From Bacteroides uniformis (GTDB lineage Bacteria; Bacteroidota; Bacteroidia; Bacteroidales; Bacteroidaceae), in NCBI RefSeq assembly GCF_025147485.1, contig NZ_CP102263.1:2741501-2805500 (forward strand): a stretch of DNA of 64,000 bases, read 5' to 3'. Each line of letters starts with the position of its first letter. Position 1 is the stretch's first letter. Positions 1 through 7,780 of the stretch are shown piece by piece. The position numbers were made by a program, and so were the translations under genes. The notes under the pieces are model-generated. The model was not told the origin of the DNA and searched no databases. It was given only the letters and a program-made list of their open reading frames with translations.

Positions 1-775
1 CATAGGGAGCTTCTTCCAGGTTGTTCTGGGGAATGTAGCTCAACAGTTTGCGGATAAGAGCCAAACCTTCTTCTTCTGTCTGTGCAGTAAAATGAGTAAC
101 ACCAGATTTGGTGGAGTGAACGCTCGCGCCACCCAGGTTTTCCTGGCTTACGTCTTCTCCGGTTACAGTCTTTACTACCTTCGGACCGGTAAGGAACATG
201 TAGGATGTACCTTCCATCATCAAAGTAAAGTCTGTCAAGGCAGGAGAGTAAACGGCGCCACCGGCACAAGGACCGAAAATACCGGAAATCTGCGGAATGA
301 CACCCGAAGCAAGTATGTTACGTTGGAAGATTTCAGCGTAGCCAGCCAAGGCATTAATACCTTCCTGAATACGTGCACCGCCCGAGTCGTTGATACCGAT
401 ACACGGAGCACCCATTTTCATGGCTTGGTCCATAATCTTACAGATTTTCAGAGACATGGTTTCGGACAGTGAACCGGCAGAAACTGTGAAGTCCTGTGCG
501 AAGATATAAACCAGACGGCCTTCGATTGTACCGCAACCGGTTACTACACCGTCACCGGGGTAGTGTTTCTTTTCCATGCCGAAGTTGGTGCATCTATGTT
601 CTACGAACATGTCCATTTCTTCGAAACTGCCTTCGTCGAGAAGCATGGCTATGCGCTCGCGAGCTGTATATTTACCCTTCTCGTGTTGCTTTGCAATCGC
701 TTTTTCACCACCACCGAGACGTGCTGCAGCGCGGCGGTCTATAAGCTCTTTAATCTTTTCAAGTTGATTACTCAT
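1..775 (-). CDS. mmdA: Methylmalonyl-CoA decarboxylase / propionyl-CoA carboxylase carboxyltransferase subunit (3' end outside window)
   Basis: Read by hand from the ATG at 775; the frame stays open for 258 codons and leaves the window, so about half of the usual ~515 residues is visible. The protein is the carboxyltransferase subunit of a biotin-dependent acyl-CoA (de)carboxylase. Visible family motifs are [11 protein letters not shown] in the first crotonase-like domain and [14 protein letters not shown], the oxyanion-hole region. In Bacteroides this enzyme decarboxylates methylmalonyl-CoA to propionyl-CoA in the succinate-propionate route. The methylmalonyl-CoA epimerase gene lies 58 bp upstream on the same strand, which supports that role over a generic acyl-CoA carboxylase. 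Biotin-carrier and decarboxylase membrane subunits would be expected further left, outside the window. Confidence 0.93.
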   Translation of the reverse strand, partial: MSNQLEKIKELIDRRAAARLGGGEKAIAKQHEKGKYTARERIAMLLDEGSFEEMDMFVEHRCTNFGMEKKHYPGDGVVTGCGTIEGRLVYIFAQDFTVSAGSLSETMSLKICKIMDQAMKMGAPCIGINDSGGARIQEGINALAGYAEIFQRNILASGVIPQISGIFGPCAGGAVYSPALTDFTLMMEGTSYMFLTGPKVVKTVTGEDVSQENLGGASVHSTKSGVTHFTAQTEEEGLALIRKLLSYIPQNNLEEAPY

Positions 776-833
776 GAATTTATATTCTTTAAGTGTTTAT
801 ACAATTTATGATTTGATGATTTTACAGTCTTGC

Positions 834-1250
834 TTATTCCGGTTTCTCGCAAAGCTCGGTCAGGACACCGAGAGTTGACTTCGGATGCAGGAATGCAATG
901 TTCAGACCTTCTGCACCTTTGCGGGGAGCTTTGTCTATAAGGCGGATACCTTTTTCTTCGACTTCGGCAAGCGCACCGGCCACTCCGTCTTCAACGGCAA
1001 ATGCCAGATGATGCATGCCACCGTTACCGTTGTTCTTTTCGATGAACTTGGCAATTGTGCTTTCGGGAGAAGTAGGTTCCAACAATTCGATCTTTACATC
1101 GCCCACTTTCAGGAAAGCGGTTCTAACTTTCTGATCTTCCACGGTTTCGATGTTGTAGCATTTCAAACCTAAAACGTTTTCGTAGTACGGAAGGGCTTCT
1201 TCAATGCTCTTAACGGCAATGCCCAGATGCTCAATGTGTGAAATCTTCAT
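834..1250 (-). CDS. mce: Methylmalonyl-CoA epimerase
   Basis: 138 residues, glyoxalase/VOC fold, the normal family length (~135). It interconverts (R)- and (S)-methylmalonyl-CoA, linking the B12-dependent mutase to the decarboxylase encoded just downstream. Likely metal ligands are His8 in HIEHLGIAV, the His in MHHLAFAV and the Glu near the end in GVLTELCE. An in-frame ATG 99 bp upstream would add a hydrophobic, lysine-rich extension that is not family-like, so the start at 1250 (MKISHIEH) is chosen. The start is followed at once by the conserved first beta strand. Cytoplasmic; the first visible gene of a two-gene propionate operon. Confidence 0.94.
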   Translation of the reverse strand: MKISHIEHLGIAVKSIEEALPYYENVLGLKCYNIETVEDQKVRTAFLKVGDVKIELLEPTSPESTIAKFIEKNNGNGGMHHLAFAVEDGVAGALAEVEEKGIRLIDKAPRKGAEGLNIAFLHPKSTLGVLTELCEKPE

Positions 1251-1422
1251 AACTATATAAATTAATGTTAGTATTGTATCCTTTTTAATAAAGGTATAAA
1301 GCAGCACAAAGAAAGAGAATTCTTCCTTAATAAAGAAATTTTTCATCAATTAATTAATGGTTAATTGAACTTTAGAAGGATTTTTTCAGACTTTAGATAG
1401 AGACCGGTTGTTTTCTTGATAT

Positions 1423-1461
1423 CGTCCGCTAACGGACATCCCCACTGTCCGAAAATGAACA
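1423..1461 (+). promoter_or_regulatory. Candidate enhancer (UAS) pair for a sigma-54 activator
   Basis: Two tandem sites of the form TGTCCG-N4-CGGACA. The first, at 1423-1438, is CGTCCG CTAA CGGACA, a near-perfect dyad. The second, at 1446-1461, is TGTCCG AAAA TGAACA, a weaker copy. Their centres are 23 bp apart and they lie about 40-70 bp upstream of the -24 element. Enhancer binding by the NtrC-type regulator encoded two genes downstream is inferred from position and symmetry. Confidence 0.5.
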
Positions 1462-1492
1462 CTTACCCCTCTATGAAACCTTTCCGGCCACT

Positions 1493-1507
1493 TGGCACAC
1501 TCTTTGC
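1493..1507 (+). promoter_or_regulatory. Sigma-54 (RpoN) -24/-12 promoter
   Basis: TGGCAC at 1493-1498, five bases, then TTGC at 1504-1507. This reproduces the RpoN consensus TGGCAC-N5-TTGC, with the invariant GG and GC at the correct distance. The predicted transcription start is near 1519, giving a leader of about 21 nt before the ATG at 1540. The downstream operon encodes an AAA+ sigma-54 activator, which independently supports the call. Confidence 0.85.
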
Positions 1508-1539
1508 TTTTCTGTTTGCGACAATTTTAAAGATTGAAC

Positions 1540-3027
1540 ATGAAAAAGAATATTTTACTTGCAGTTTGTTTTTTGATGCCGTTGGCAACCATGGCGCAGA
1601 ATGATACTTTGGGACATGAACGCAATATTACGCTGTCGGAGGCCATTGTACTGGCCCGTACGCAGTCTGTGGATGCTGCTGTGGCATTGAATGAATTGAA
1701 AACCGCGTATTGGGAATACCGTACATTCCGTGCGGACTTGTTGCCGGAAGTGAATTTCACCGGTACACTACCCAACTATAACAAGTCCTACAGTACCTAC
1801 CAGAATTCCGACGGCTCCTATAGCTTTGTTCGCAACAATACACTGGGGCTGTCCGGACAGCTTTCGGTAGACCAGAACATTTGGTTTACGGGGGGTAAGC
1901 TGTCACTGACTTCTTCGCTGGATTATCTCAAACAACTGGGTTCCGGAGGAGCGAAGCAGTTCATGTCAGTCCCCGTGAGTCTGGAGTTGACGCAACCGGT
2001 CTTCGGAGTGAATACCTTGAAGTGGAACCGCCGTATAGAGCCCGTACGCTATGCCGAGGCAAAGGCCGAGTTCATTTCAGCTACGGAAGAGGTGACGATG
2101 AAAACCATCACTTATTTCTTTGAGTTGCTGCTGGCCAAAGAATCGCTCGCTACCGCCATGCAGAACAAGACGAATGCCGACCGCCTTTATGAAGTGGCCA
2201 TAGCCAAACGTAAAATGGGACAGATATCCGAGAATGATTTGTTGCAGCTTAAACTGAATTCATTGCAGGGCAAGGCCGACGTGACTGAGGCAGAGAGCAA
2301 CCTGAATGCAAAAATGTTCCAGCTCCGTTCTTTCCTCGGGGTGTCCGAGCAGGAAAGCCTGAATCCGGTGTTGCCCGCCACTGTTCCCGATATAAAGATG
2401 GAGTATGACCGTGTGCTGAACAAGGCACTGGAACGCAACTCCTTTGCACAGAACATTCGCCGCCGCCAGCTCGAAGCTGATTATGAAGTGGCAACGGCAC
2501 GCGGAAACTTGCGCAGCATCGACCTCTTTGCCAGTGTGGGCTATACGGGGCAGAACCATGAATTCTCTTCAGCCTACCGGGACTTGCTTGATAATCAGAT
2601 TGTGCAGGTAGGCGTCAAGATTCCTATCCTTGACTGGGGCAAGCGCCGCGGCAAGGTAAGGGTGGCAAAGAGCAACCGTGAAGTGGTCTTGTCCAGAATC
2701 CGTCAGGAACAGATGGACTTTAACCAGGACATCTTTTTGCTGGTGGCTAACTTCAACAACCAGGCGCAACAGCTGGACATAGCCGAAGAGGCGGATGTCA
2801 TTGCTGAGAAGCGTTACAAGACCAGTGTAGAGACCTTTATGATAGGTAAAATCAGCACCCTGGACCTGAACGATGCACAGAACTCTAAAGACGAAGCCCG
2901 TCAAAAGCATATTTCAGAGCTGTACTACTATTGGTATTACTTCTATCAGCTCCGCAGCTTGACCCTTTGGGATTTTGAACGCGATACGGAATTGGAAGCT
3001 GATTTTGAAGAGGTGGTAAGAGGATAA
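1540..3027 (+). CDS. TolC-family outer membrane efflux protein
   Basis: 495 residues, the usual length of outer membrane factors. A signal peptide (MKKNILLAVCFLMPLATMA) is followed by ITLSEAIVLA, the typical opening helix of TolC proteins, and by the two internally related OEP repeats with long coiled-coil helices. It would form the trimeric outer-membrane exit duct of a tripartite exporter or type I system. No adaptor (HlyD/RND-MFP) or inner-membrane pump gene is adjacent, which is odd for a regulated pump. An in-frame TTG six bases upstream is possible, but the ATG gives the cleaner signal peptide. The gene sits directly behind the sigma-54 promoter, and the activator and kinase genes follow. 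Confidence 0.9.
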   Translation: MKKNILLAVCFLMPLATMAQNDTLGHERNITLSEAIVLARTQSVDAAVALNELKTAYWEYRTFRADLLPEVNFTGTLPNYNKSYSTYQNSDGSYSFVRNNTLGLSGQLSVDQNIWFTGGKLSLTSSLDYLKQLGSGGAKQFMSVPVSLELTQPVFGVNTLKWNRRIEPVRYAEAKAEFISATEEVTMKTITYFFELLLAKESLATAMQNKTNADRLYEVAIAKRKMGQISENDLLQLKLNSLQGKADVTEAESNLNAKMFQLRSFLGVSEQESLNPVLPATVPDIKMEYDRVLNKALERNSFAQNIRRRQLEADYEVATARGNLRSIDLFASVGYTGQNHEFSSAYRDLLDNQIVQVGVKIPILDWGKRRGKVRVAKSNREVVLSRIRQEQMDFNQDIFLLVANFNNQAQQLDIAEEADVIAEKRYKTSVETFMIGKISTLDLNDAQNSKDEARQKHISELYYYWYYFYQLRSLTLWDFERDTELEADFEEVVRG

Positions 3028-3041
3028 GTCGACGGGTTGCA

Positions 3042-3120
3042 AGTGATAAGTTATGAATTATTTGCCGGTAAAAGTACCGTATATGCGATATTATAGGTGA
3101 ATAACTTATAACTTATCATT
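3042..3120. repeat. Quasi-palindromic low-complexity spacer
   Basis: The gap between the efflux gene and the regulator gene contains TGATAAGTTAT near 3044 and its inverse ATAACTTATCA near 3109, with further overlapping near-repeats of the same letters. It can fold into a long imperfect hairpin and may act as a terminator for the efflux transcript. A TAnnTTTG box (TATTTTTG, 3141-3148) follows it and could start a separate transcript for the regulator genes. Confidence 0.5.
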
Positions 3121-3170
3121 CATAACTCTGCTTTTTTACTTATTTTTGCGGGAAACAAACTACAATTTTT

Positions 3171-4532
3171 ATGATACTGATAATAGACGACGATAGTGCT
3201 GTGCGCTCTTCCCTCAGCTTTATGCTGAAGCGTGCCGGATATGAGGTGAAAACGGCTCCAAGTCCTCGCGAAGCTATGGACATAGTTAGGGCCGAAGCTC
3301 CCGCCTTGATTTTGATGGATATGAACTTCACTCTTTCCACTACCGGAGAAGAGGGACTTACCTTATTGAAGCAGGTAAAGGTGTTCCGTCCCGATGTGCC
3401 CGTTATTTTGATGACGGCATGGGGAAGTATCCAGCTTGCCGTGCAGGGTATGCAGGCCGGCGCATTCGATTTCATAACCAAGCCTTGGAACAATGCTGCT
3501 CTTTTGCAGCGCATCGAGACGGCCCTTGAGCTTACGGCCGCCCCGAAAGAGGTGCCGGAAGAGCAGACTACCGCATTGAATCGCAGCCATATTATAGGTA
3601 AGTCCAAAGGGCTGATGGAAGTGCTGAACACAGTGGCTCGCATAGCCCGTACCAATGCTTCGGTGCTGATTACGGGCGAAAGCGGAACGGGCAAGGAGCT
3701 GATTGCCGAAGCCATCCATATCAACAGCCAACGTGTGAAGCAGCCTTTTGTCAAGGTGAATCTCGGCGGCATCTCGCAGAGCTTGTTCGAGAGCGAGATG
3801 TTCGGCCATAAGAAAGGGGCGTTTACCGATGCCAGCGCCGACCGTATAGGGCGTTTTGAAATGGCAAATAAAGGTACTATCTTCCTCGACGAGATTGGTG
3901 ACCTCGACCCTTCCTGCCAGGTGAAACTGCTGCGCGTGCTTCAAGACCAGACATTCGAAGTGCTGGGCGATAGCCGTCCCCGCAAAGTCGATGTGCGCGT
4001 TGTGTCCGCCACTAATGCAGACCTCCGCAAGATGGTGTCCGAACGTACTTTCCGTGAAGACCTTTTTTACCGTATCAACCTGATTACCGTAAAACTGCCC
4101 TCCTTGCGGGAGCGCCGTGAAGATATTCCTTTGCTGGCACGTCACTTTGCCGACCGTCAGGCAGAGGTGAACGGCTTGCCGCGTACGGATTTCTCGGCCG
4201 ACGCTCTGAATTTCCTTTCCCGCCTGCCTTATCTGGGCAACATTCGTGAGTTGAAGAATCTGGTGGAGCGTACCATTCTGGTCAGCGGCAAGCCGGTGCT
4301 GGATGCCGCGGATTTCGATGCCCAATATCTGCGTCACGACGAACCGGCCAAAGCTGCCGAAGGTACTTCTTTTGCAGGTATGACCTTGGATGAAATAGAG
4401 CGGCAGACTATCTTGCAGGCGTTGGAACAGCATAAAGGGAATCTCAGTCAGGTGGCAGTGTCATTAGGCATCAGCCGCGCTGCGCTTTACAGACGTTTGG
4501 AAAAATATAATATTCAAGTCCCGTGCGCATAA
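3171..4532 (+). CDS. Sigma-54-dependent response regulator (NtrC/AtoC type)
   Basis: 453 residues in the classical order: receiver domain (about 1-120; acidic triad DDD at 6-8, phospho-acceptor Asp50, conserved Lys in ITKPW), AAA+ domain (about 140-375; Walker A GESGTGKE starting at 169, Walker B FLDEIGDL) and a C-terminal Fis-type helix-turn-helix (SQVAVSLGISRAALYRRL). The sigma-54 contact loop reads GAFTDA at 216-221, not the canonical GAFTGA. When phosphorylated it should bind an enhancer and remodel the RpoN holoenzyme. The obvious target is the sigma-54 promoter at 1493-1507. The last 10 bases overlap the start of the kinase gene, so the two are translationally coupled. Confidence 0.94.
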   Translation: MILIIDDDSAVRSSLSFMLKRAGYEVKTAPSPREAMDIVRAEAPALILMDMNFTLSTTGEEGLTLLKQVKVFRPDVPVILMTAWGSIQLAVQGMQAGAFDFITKPWNNAALLQRIETALELTAAPKEVPEEQTTALNRSHIIGKSKGLMEVLNTVARIARTNASVLITGESGTGKELIAEAIHINSQRVKQPFVKVNLGGISQSLFESEMFGHKKGAFTDASADRIGRFEMANKGTIFLDEIGDLDPSCQVKLLRVLQDQTFEVLGDSRPRKVDVRVVSATNADLRKMVSERTFREDLFYRINLITVKLPSLRERREDIPLLARHFADRQAEVNGLPRTDFSADALNFLSRLPYLGNIRELKNLVERTILVSGKPVLDAADFDAQYLRHDEPAKAAEGTSFAGMTLDEIERQTILQALEQHKGNLSQVAVSLGISRAALYRRLEKYNIQVPCA

Positions 4533-5836
4533 AATTCTTTTTCTTCATACTTGTCCTTTTTCTGCTCGGTCTGGGTGGAATGCTGGTATATCTGCTGAGT
4601 GGAAAGCCTTCTTTGTATCTGTACGTGTTGGAGGGGCTCATCGGGTTTATCCTTATCTATCTGATAGTATTCTATAATAAGATAGTGAAGCCGATGAACA
4701 CCATAGGCAGCGGTATGGAGTTGCTGCGCGAGCAGGATTTCAGTAGTCGTCTCAGCCGGGTAGGGCAGTACGAAGCAGACCGCATTGTGAATATCTTTAA
4801 CCGAATGATGGAGCAGCTCAAGAATGAACGGTTGCGCATGCGCGAGCAGAATCACTTCTTGGATTTGCTGATTCAGGCATCTCCAATGGGGGTTATTATC
4901 CTGACAATGGACGATGAAGTGTCGCAACTGAATCCGATGGCGGTAAAGATGCTCGGTGTCCGTATGGAGGAGGCGATGGCAAAGCGGCTGGACCAGATGG
5001 ACTCCCCGTTGGCTGCCGAACTTTCGTCCATTCCCAAAGACGAGACGGCAGTGGTCCGTCTCAATGACGCGAATATTTATAAATGCACCCATTCTTCTTT
5101 TATTGACAGAGGGTTCAAACATCCTTTTTTCTTGATAGAGCGTATGACGGAAGAAGTGATGCGTGCCGAGAAACGTGCCTATGAAAAGGTAATCCGCATG
5201 ATAGCTCATGAAGTGAACAATACCACTGCGGGCATCACTTCCACACTCGATACAGTGGAGCAGGCACTTTCTACAGAAGATGATATGGAGGACATCTGCG
5301 ACGTGATGCGCGTTTGTACGGAGCGTTGTTTCTCGATGAGCCGTTTCATTACCCGTTTTGCAGATGTGGTAAAGATACCCGAACCTACCCTGGCACCCGT
5401 CCAGCTGAATGAGTTGGTGTCCATGTGCAAGCGTTTCATGGAAGGAATGTGCAATGACCGCAATATAGAGCTACGTCTGGAATGCGACCCGGAGGTGGGA
5501 ATGGTGCGTATGGATGCTTCTCTTTTTGAGCAGGTGCTTGTGAATATCATCAAGAATGCCGCCGAAAGTATAGAGGGGGACGCCGGAGAAAACGGACAGC
5601 AAGGTGAGATAATAGTAAGGACCACTGCCCCCGCTTCTGTCGAAGTCGTTGACAATGGTCCGGGGATAAGTAAAGAGACCGAAGCTAAACTCTTCAGCCC
5701 CTTCTTTTCCACCAAGCCGAACGGGCAGGGAATTGGCCTGGTGTTTATCCGGGAAGTTTTGAGCCGTCATGGTTGCACGTTCTCCCTACGTACCTACAAC
5801 GATGGATTGACCCGCTTCCGTATACTATTTAATTGA
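4523..5836 (+). CDS. Sensor histidine kinase, NtrB-like partner of the sigma-54 regulator
   Basis: 437 residues from a GTG start that lies inside the previous gene. Two transmembrane helices near residues 3-25 and 33-52 leave almost no periplasmic loop, so the signal is probably sensed in the membrane or cytoplasm. A HAMP-like linker and a PAS domain (about 110-200) follow. The phospho-acceptor region is MIAHEVNNTTAGI with His229. The ATPase domain shows VNIIKNAAESI (N box), VDNGPGIS, FFSTK and GQGIGLV. The HEVNN form is an atypical H box. Known role of the family: phosphorylates the adjacent NtrC-type regulator. The gene is the last of the unit and is followed by a low-complexity spacer (5837-5869). 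Confidence 0.92.
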   Translation: MRIKFFFFILVLFLLGLGGMLVYLLSGKPSLYLYVLEGLIGFILIYLIVFYNKIVKPMNTIGSGMELLREQDFSSRLSRVGQYEADRIVNIFNRMMEQLKNERLRMREQNHFLDLLIQASPMGVIILTMDDEVSQLNPMAVKMLGVRMEEAMAKRLDQMDSPLAAELSSIPKDETAVVRLNDANIYKCTHSSFIDRGFKHPFFLIERMTEEVMRAEKRAYEKVIRMIAHEVNNTTAGITSTLDTVEQALSTEDDMEDICDVMRVCTERCFSMSRFITRFADVVKIPEPTLAPVQLNELVSMCKRFMEGMCNDRNIELRLECDPEVGMVRMDASLFEQVLVNIIKNAAESIEGDAGENGQQGEIIVRTTAPASVEVVDNGPGISKETEAKLFSPFFSTKPNGQGIGLVFIREVLSRHGCTFSLRTYNDGLTRFRILFN

Positions 5837-5869
5837 AATTTGAAAGTTTTACCTTTCACCTTTCAATTT

Positions 5870-7504
5870 TCAATTTTTATCTTTCGCCTTTCCATTTTTA
5901 AAGAATTCTTTTGCATACTCCTCCAGTATCTTTTTGATGCCTTGGCCGATGGTTGCATAGTCTTTCTCGTCCAGATTGGCGAGTGAGGCGCGCACGCTCC
6001 ATTCGGGGCCGTCAAAACCACCGCCGTTCAGCAGCACCAGAGAGGTTTCTTTGGCAAGGCGGAAGACTACGTTCAGCGGGCTGTAGGTGCGTTTCAGATA
6101 TTCTACAAAGTCGTCCCCATAGAACTTCTTTGCCCAAACCAGCATGTCGATTTCTGTATAATAACCTACGCGCAACGGGTCTTCCGTCAGCGTGAAACCG
6201 GTATTCTCCCAAAGGGCATGCAATCGGCGGCGGATAATCTCCTGCATCTTTTGCTTGTATTTGTTTTCCTTGTCCAGCAGGGCAAAGGCGGCGAAAAGGC
6301 CCATCTGCATCTGTTGTGGCAATGACAGTCCGGCGGTATGGTTCAGTGCCACCTGACGGCTGTCGGCAACCATACGGTCGATAAACTTCAGTTTTTCAGG
6401 TTCCAGAGTGAGGGTGGAGTAGCGGTGGTGCAGAATCTCCCGTTTCTCTTTCGGCAGTTTGGCTATCAGCTTGTCGAACAGGTTGAATTCGTGCAGGGTA
6501 ATGACCGCATTGCGCCATCCGGTGGCACCGAAGTATTTGGAGAATGAATAGACGCAAAGCGTATTGTAGGGAATTTCTGCCATGAACGAACGGAAATGTG
6601 GACTGAATGTACCGTATACGTCGTCTGTAATAATCATCAGATTAGGGTTGTCATTCCTGACGATGCTCACGATGCGCGCCATTGTATCCGGACTGAGTGT
6701 GTAGCTGGGCGGATTACTGGGATTGGTGACAAAGAGGGCCTTGATTTTAGGGCTTTTCAAGCGGTCTATGTCTTCGTCGCTGTACTGCCAGAGGTGCATC
6801 CCTTCGTTATTCATGCGGTTGGCATGTATTTTGGTCACTCGAAACTGGTAGCGGCTGAGTTGTGGGATTTCAATATAGGGGGTAAAGGCAGGAACCATGA
6901 GGACGATGCCGTCCCCTTTGTTCAGCAGGAAGTTTTCCTGCAGGGAGTCGAAGATGTAGCACATGGCGGCTGTTCCACCTTCGGTGGCAAACAGGTCATA
7001 GGCACCCCGGGGAGGACGGTTGTCGCACATCTCTTGCGAAAGGTAATCTTGCACAAGGATTTCCGTAAAATGAAGGATGCGGTCGGGCACGGGATACTGG
7101 TCGCCTACAATGCTTTCGGCCCATTCGTGTACAAGGCTGTCGGGGTCGGCGGCATGCTGCATCAGCAGGTAGTTGTAGGTTTGTTCCAGCAATTTGGCGC
7201 CCGGTACGTTATTGTTCTTTTTCAGGAAGGCTTCGAAGCGGGAGGCAATGCCTTTTTTTTCGGGGATGCCTGCAATGCCCTCGGGCAAATCCATGATGCG
7301 GCGGCACTCTTCCAGGCCGAAGCTTCCCAACAGGAAGAAGGCTTCGCGTGGAGCGGTTGCAATCCAGTTGGGGTTGCCGCGCCCTGCGTTCAGCATGGTA
7401 CGGGCGGTTTTCTTCAGACTCTCGTCTGCCATGTCTATCAGGCGGTTCTTCAGTTCGAAAGGACTGATAGATTCCATTTTCTTTTCTAAAAGTTTTGTAT
7501 CCAT
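5870..7504 (-). CDS. aspD: Aspartate 4-decarboxylase (bifunctional aspartate aminotransferase)
   Basis: 544 residues, the length expected for AspD (about 530-545) and well above ordinary aspartate aminotransferases (~400). PLP fold type I; the Schiff-base lysine is in CVYSFSKYFGATGWR, and the substrate-binding Asn/Asp/Tyr are in FVTNPSNPPS and ITDDVYGTF. It converts L-aspartate to L-alanine plus CO2. The gene lies 276 bp downstream of an AspT-type aspartate:alanine exchanger on the same strand. Together they import aspartate, consume a proton inside by decarboxylation and export alanine, generating proton motive force. The long gap before the gene contains a tandem 22-bp array, so separate regulation of aspD is possible. 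Confidence 0.93.
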   Translation of the reverse strand: MDTKLLEKKMESISPFELKNRLIDMADESLKKTARTMLNAGRGNPNWIATAPREAFFLLGSFGLEECRRIMDLPEGIAGIPEKKGIASRFEAFLKKNNNVPGAKLLEQTYNYLLMQHAADPDSLVHEWAESIVGDQYPVPDRILHFTEILVQDYLSQEMCDNRPPRGAYDLFATEGGTAAMCYIFDSLQENFLLNKGDGIVLMVPAFTPYIEIPQLSRYQFRVTKIHANRMNNEGMHLWQYSDEDIDRLKSPKIKALFVTNPSNPPSYTLSPDTMARIVSIVRNDNPNLMIITDDVYGTFSPHFRSFMAEIPYNTLCVYSFSKYFGATGWRNAVITLHEFNLFDKLIAKLPKEKREILHHRYSTLTLEPEKLKFIDRMVADSRQVALNHTAGLSLPQQMQMGLFAAFALLDKENKYKQKMQEIIRRRLHALWENTGFTLTEDPLRVGYYTEIDMLVWAKKFYGDDFVEYLKRTYSPLNVVFRLAKETSLVLLNGGGFDGPEWSVRASLANLDEKDYATIGQGIKKILEEYAKEFFKNGKAKDKN

Positions 7505-7601
7505 AAGCTCAAGTTTAGGTTCGTTATTTATTGTTTTCAGTCATTCGGCGAATAATCTCTGTTCATGCGGTATACTATTTCTTTCCTTGCTTGAAATTAA
7601 T

Positions 7602-7689
7602 CGTCCGATATATGTTTCCTTTTCGTCCGACAGTTGTTGAATCATCGTCCGACAACTGTTGAATTATCGTCCGACAGCTGTCGGACGAA
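7602..7689. repeat. 22-bp-period palindromic repeat array A
   Basis: CGTCCGA begins at 7602, 7624, 7646 and 7668, exactly 22 bp apart. Units 2 and 3 are nearly identical over their whole length. The last unit closes with the perfect 20-bp palindrome CGTCCGACAGCTGTCGGACG at 7668-7687. It lies between the exchanger gene and aspD, in the upstream region of aspD. The rest of the 7505-7780 gap shows nothing I can name. Confidence 0.85.
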
Positions 7690-7780
7690 TAGCTATTAGT
7701 GAATGGGTATATAGTCGCTTGCATTTCCGGCAATAATTCTTTGAATGCTCCGGATTAGTAAGCATTGGTACAGAATCGTC

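Noticed and set aside
834..1349. Longer epimerase ORF with an extra 33 residues
   Set aside because: The extension is hydrophobic and unlike the family; the protein begins at 1250.
3363..4433. 356-codon minus-strand ORF opposite the sigma-54 regulator
   Set aside because: It mirrors a highly conserved gene; the long open antisense frame follows from codon usage and its product has no recognisable features.
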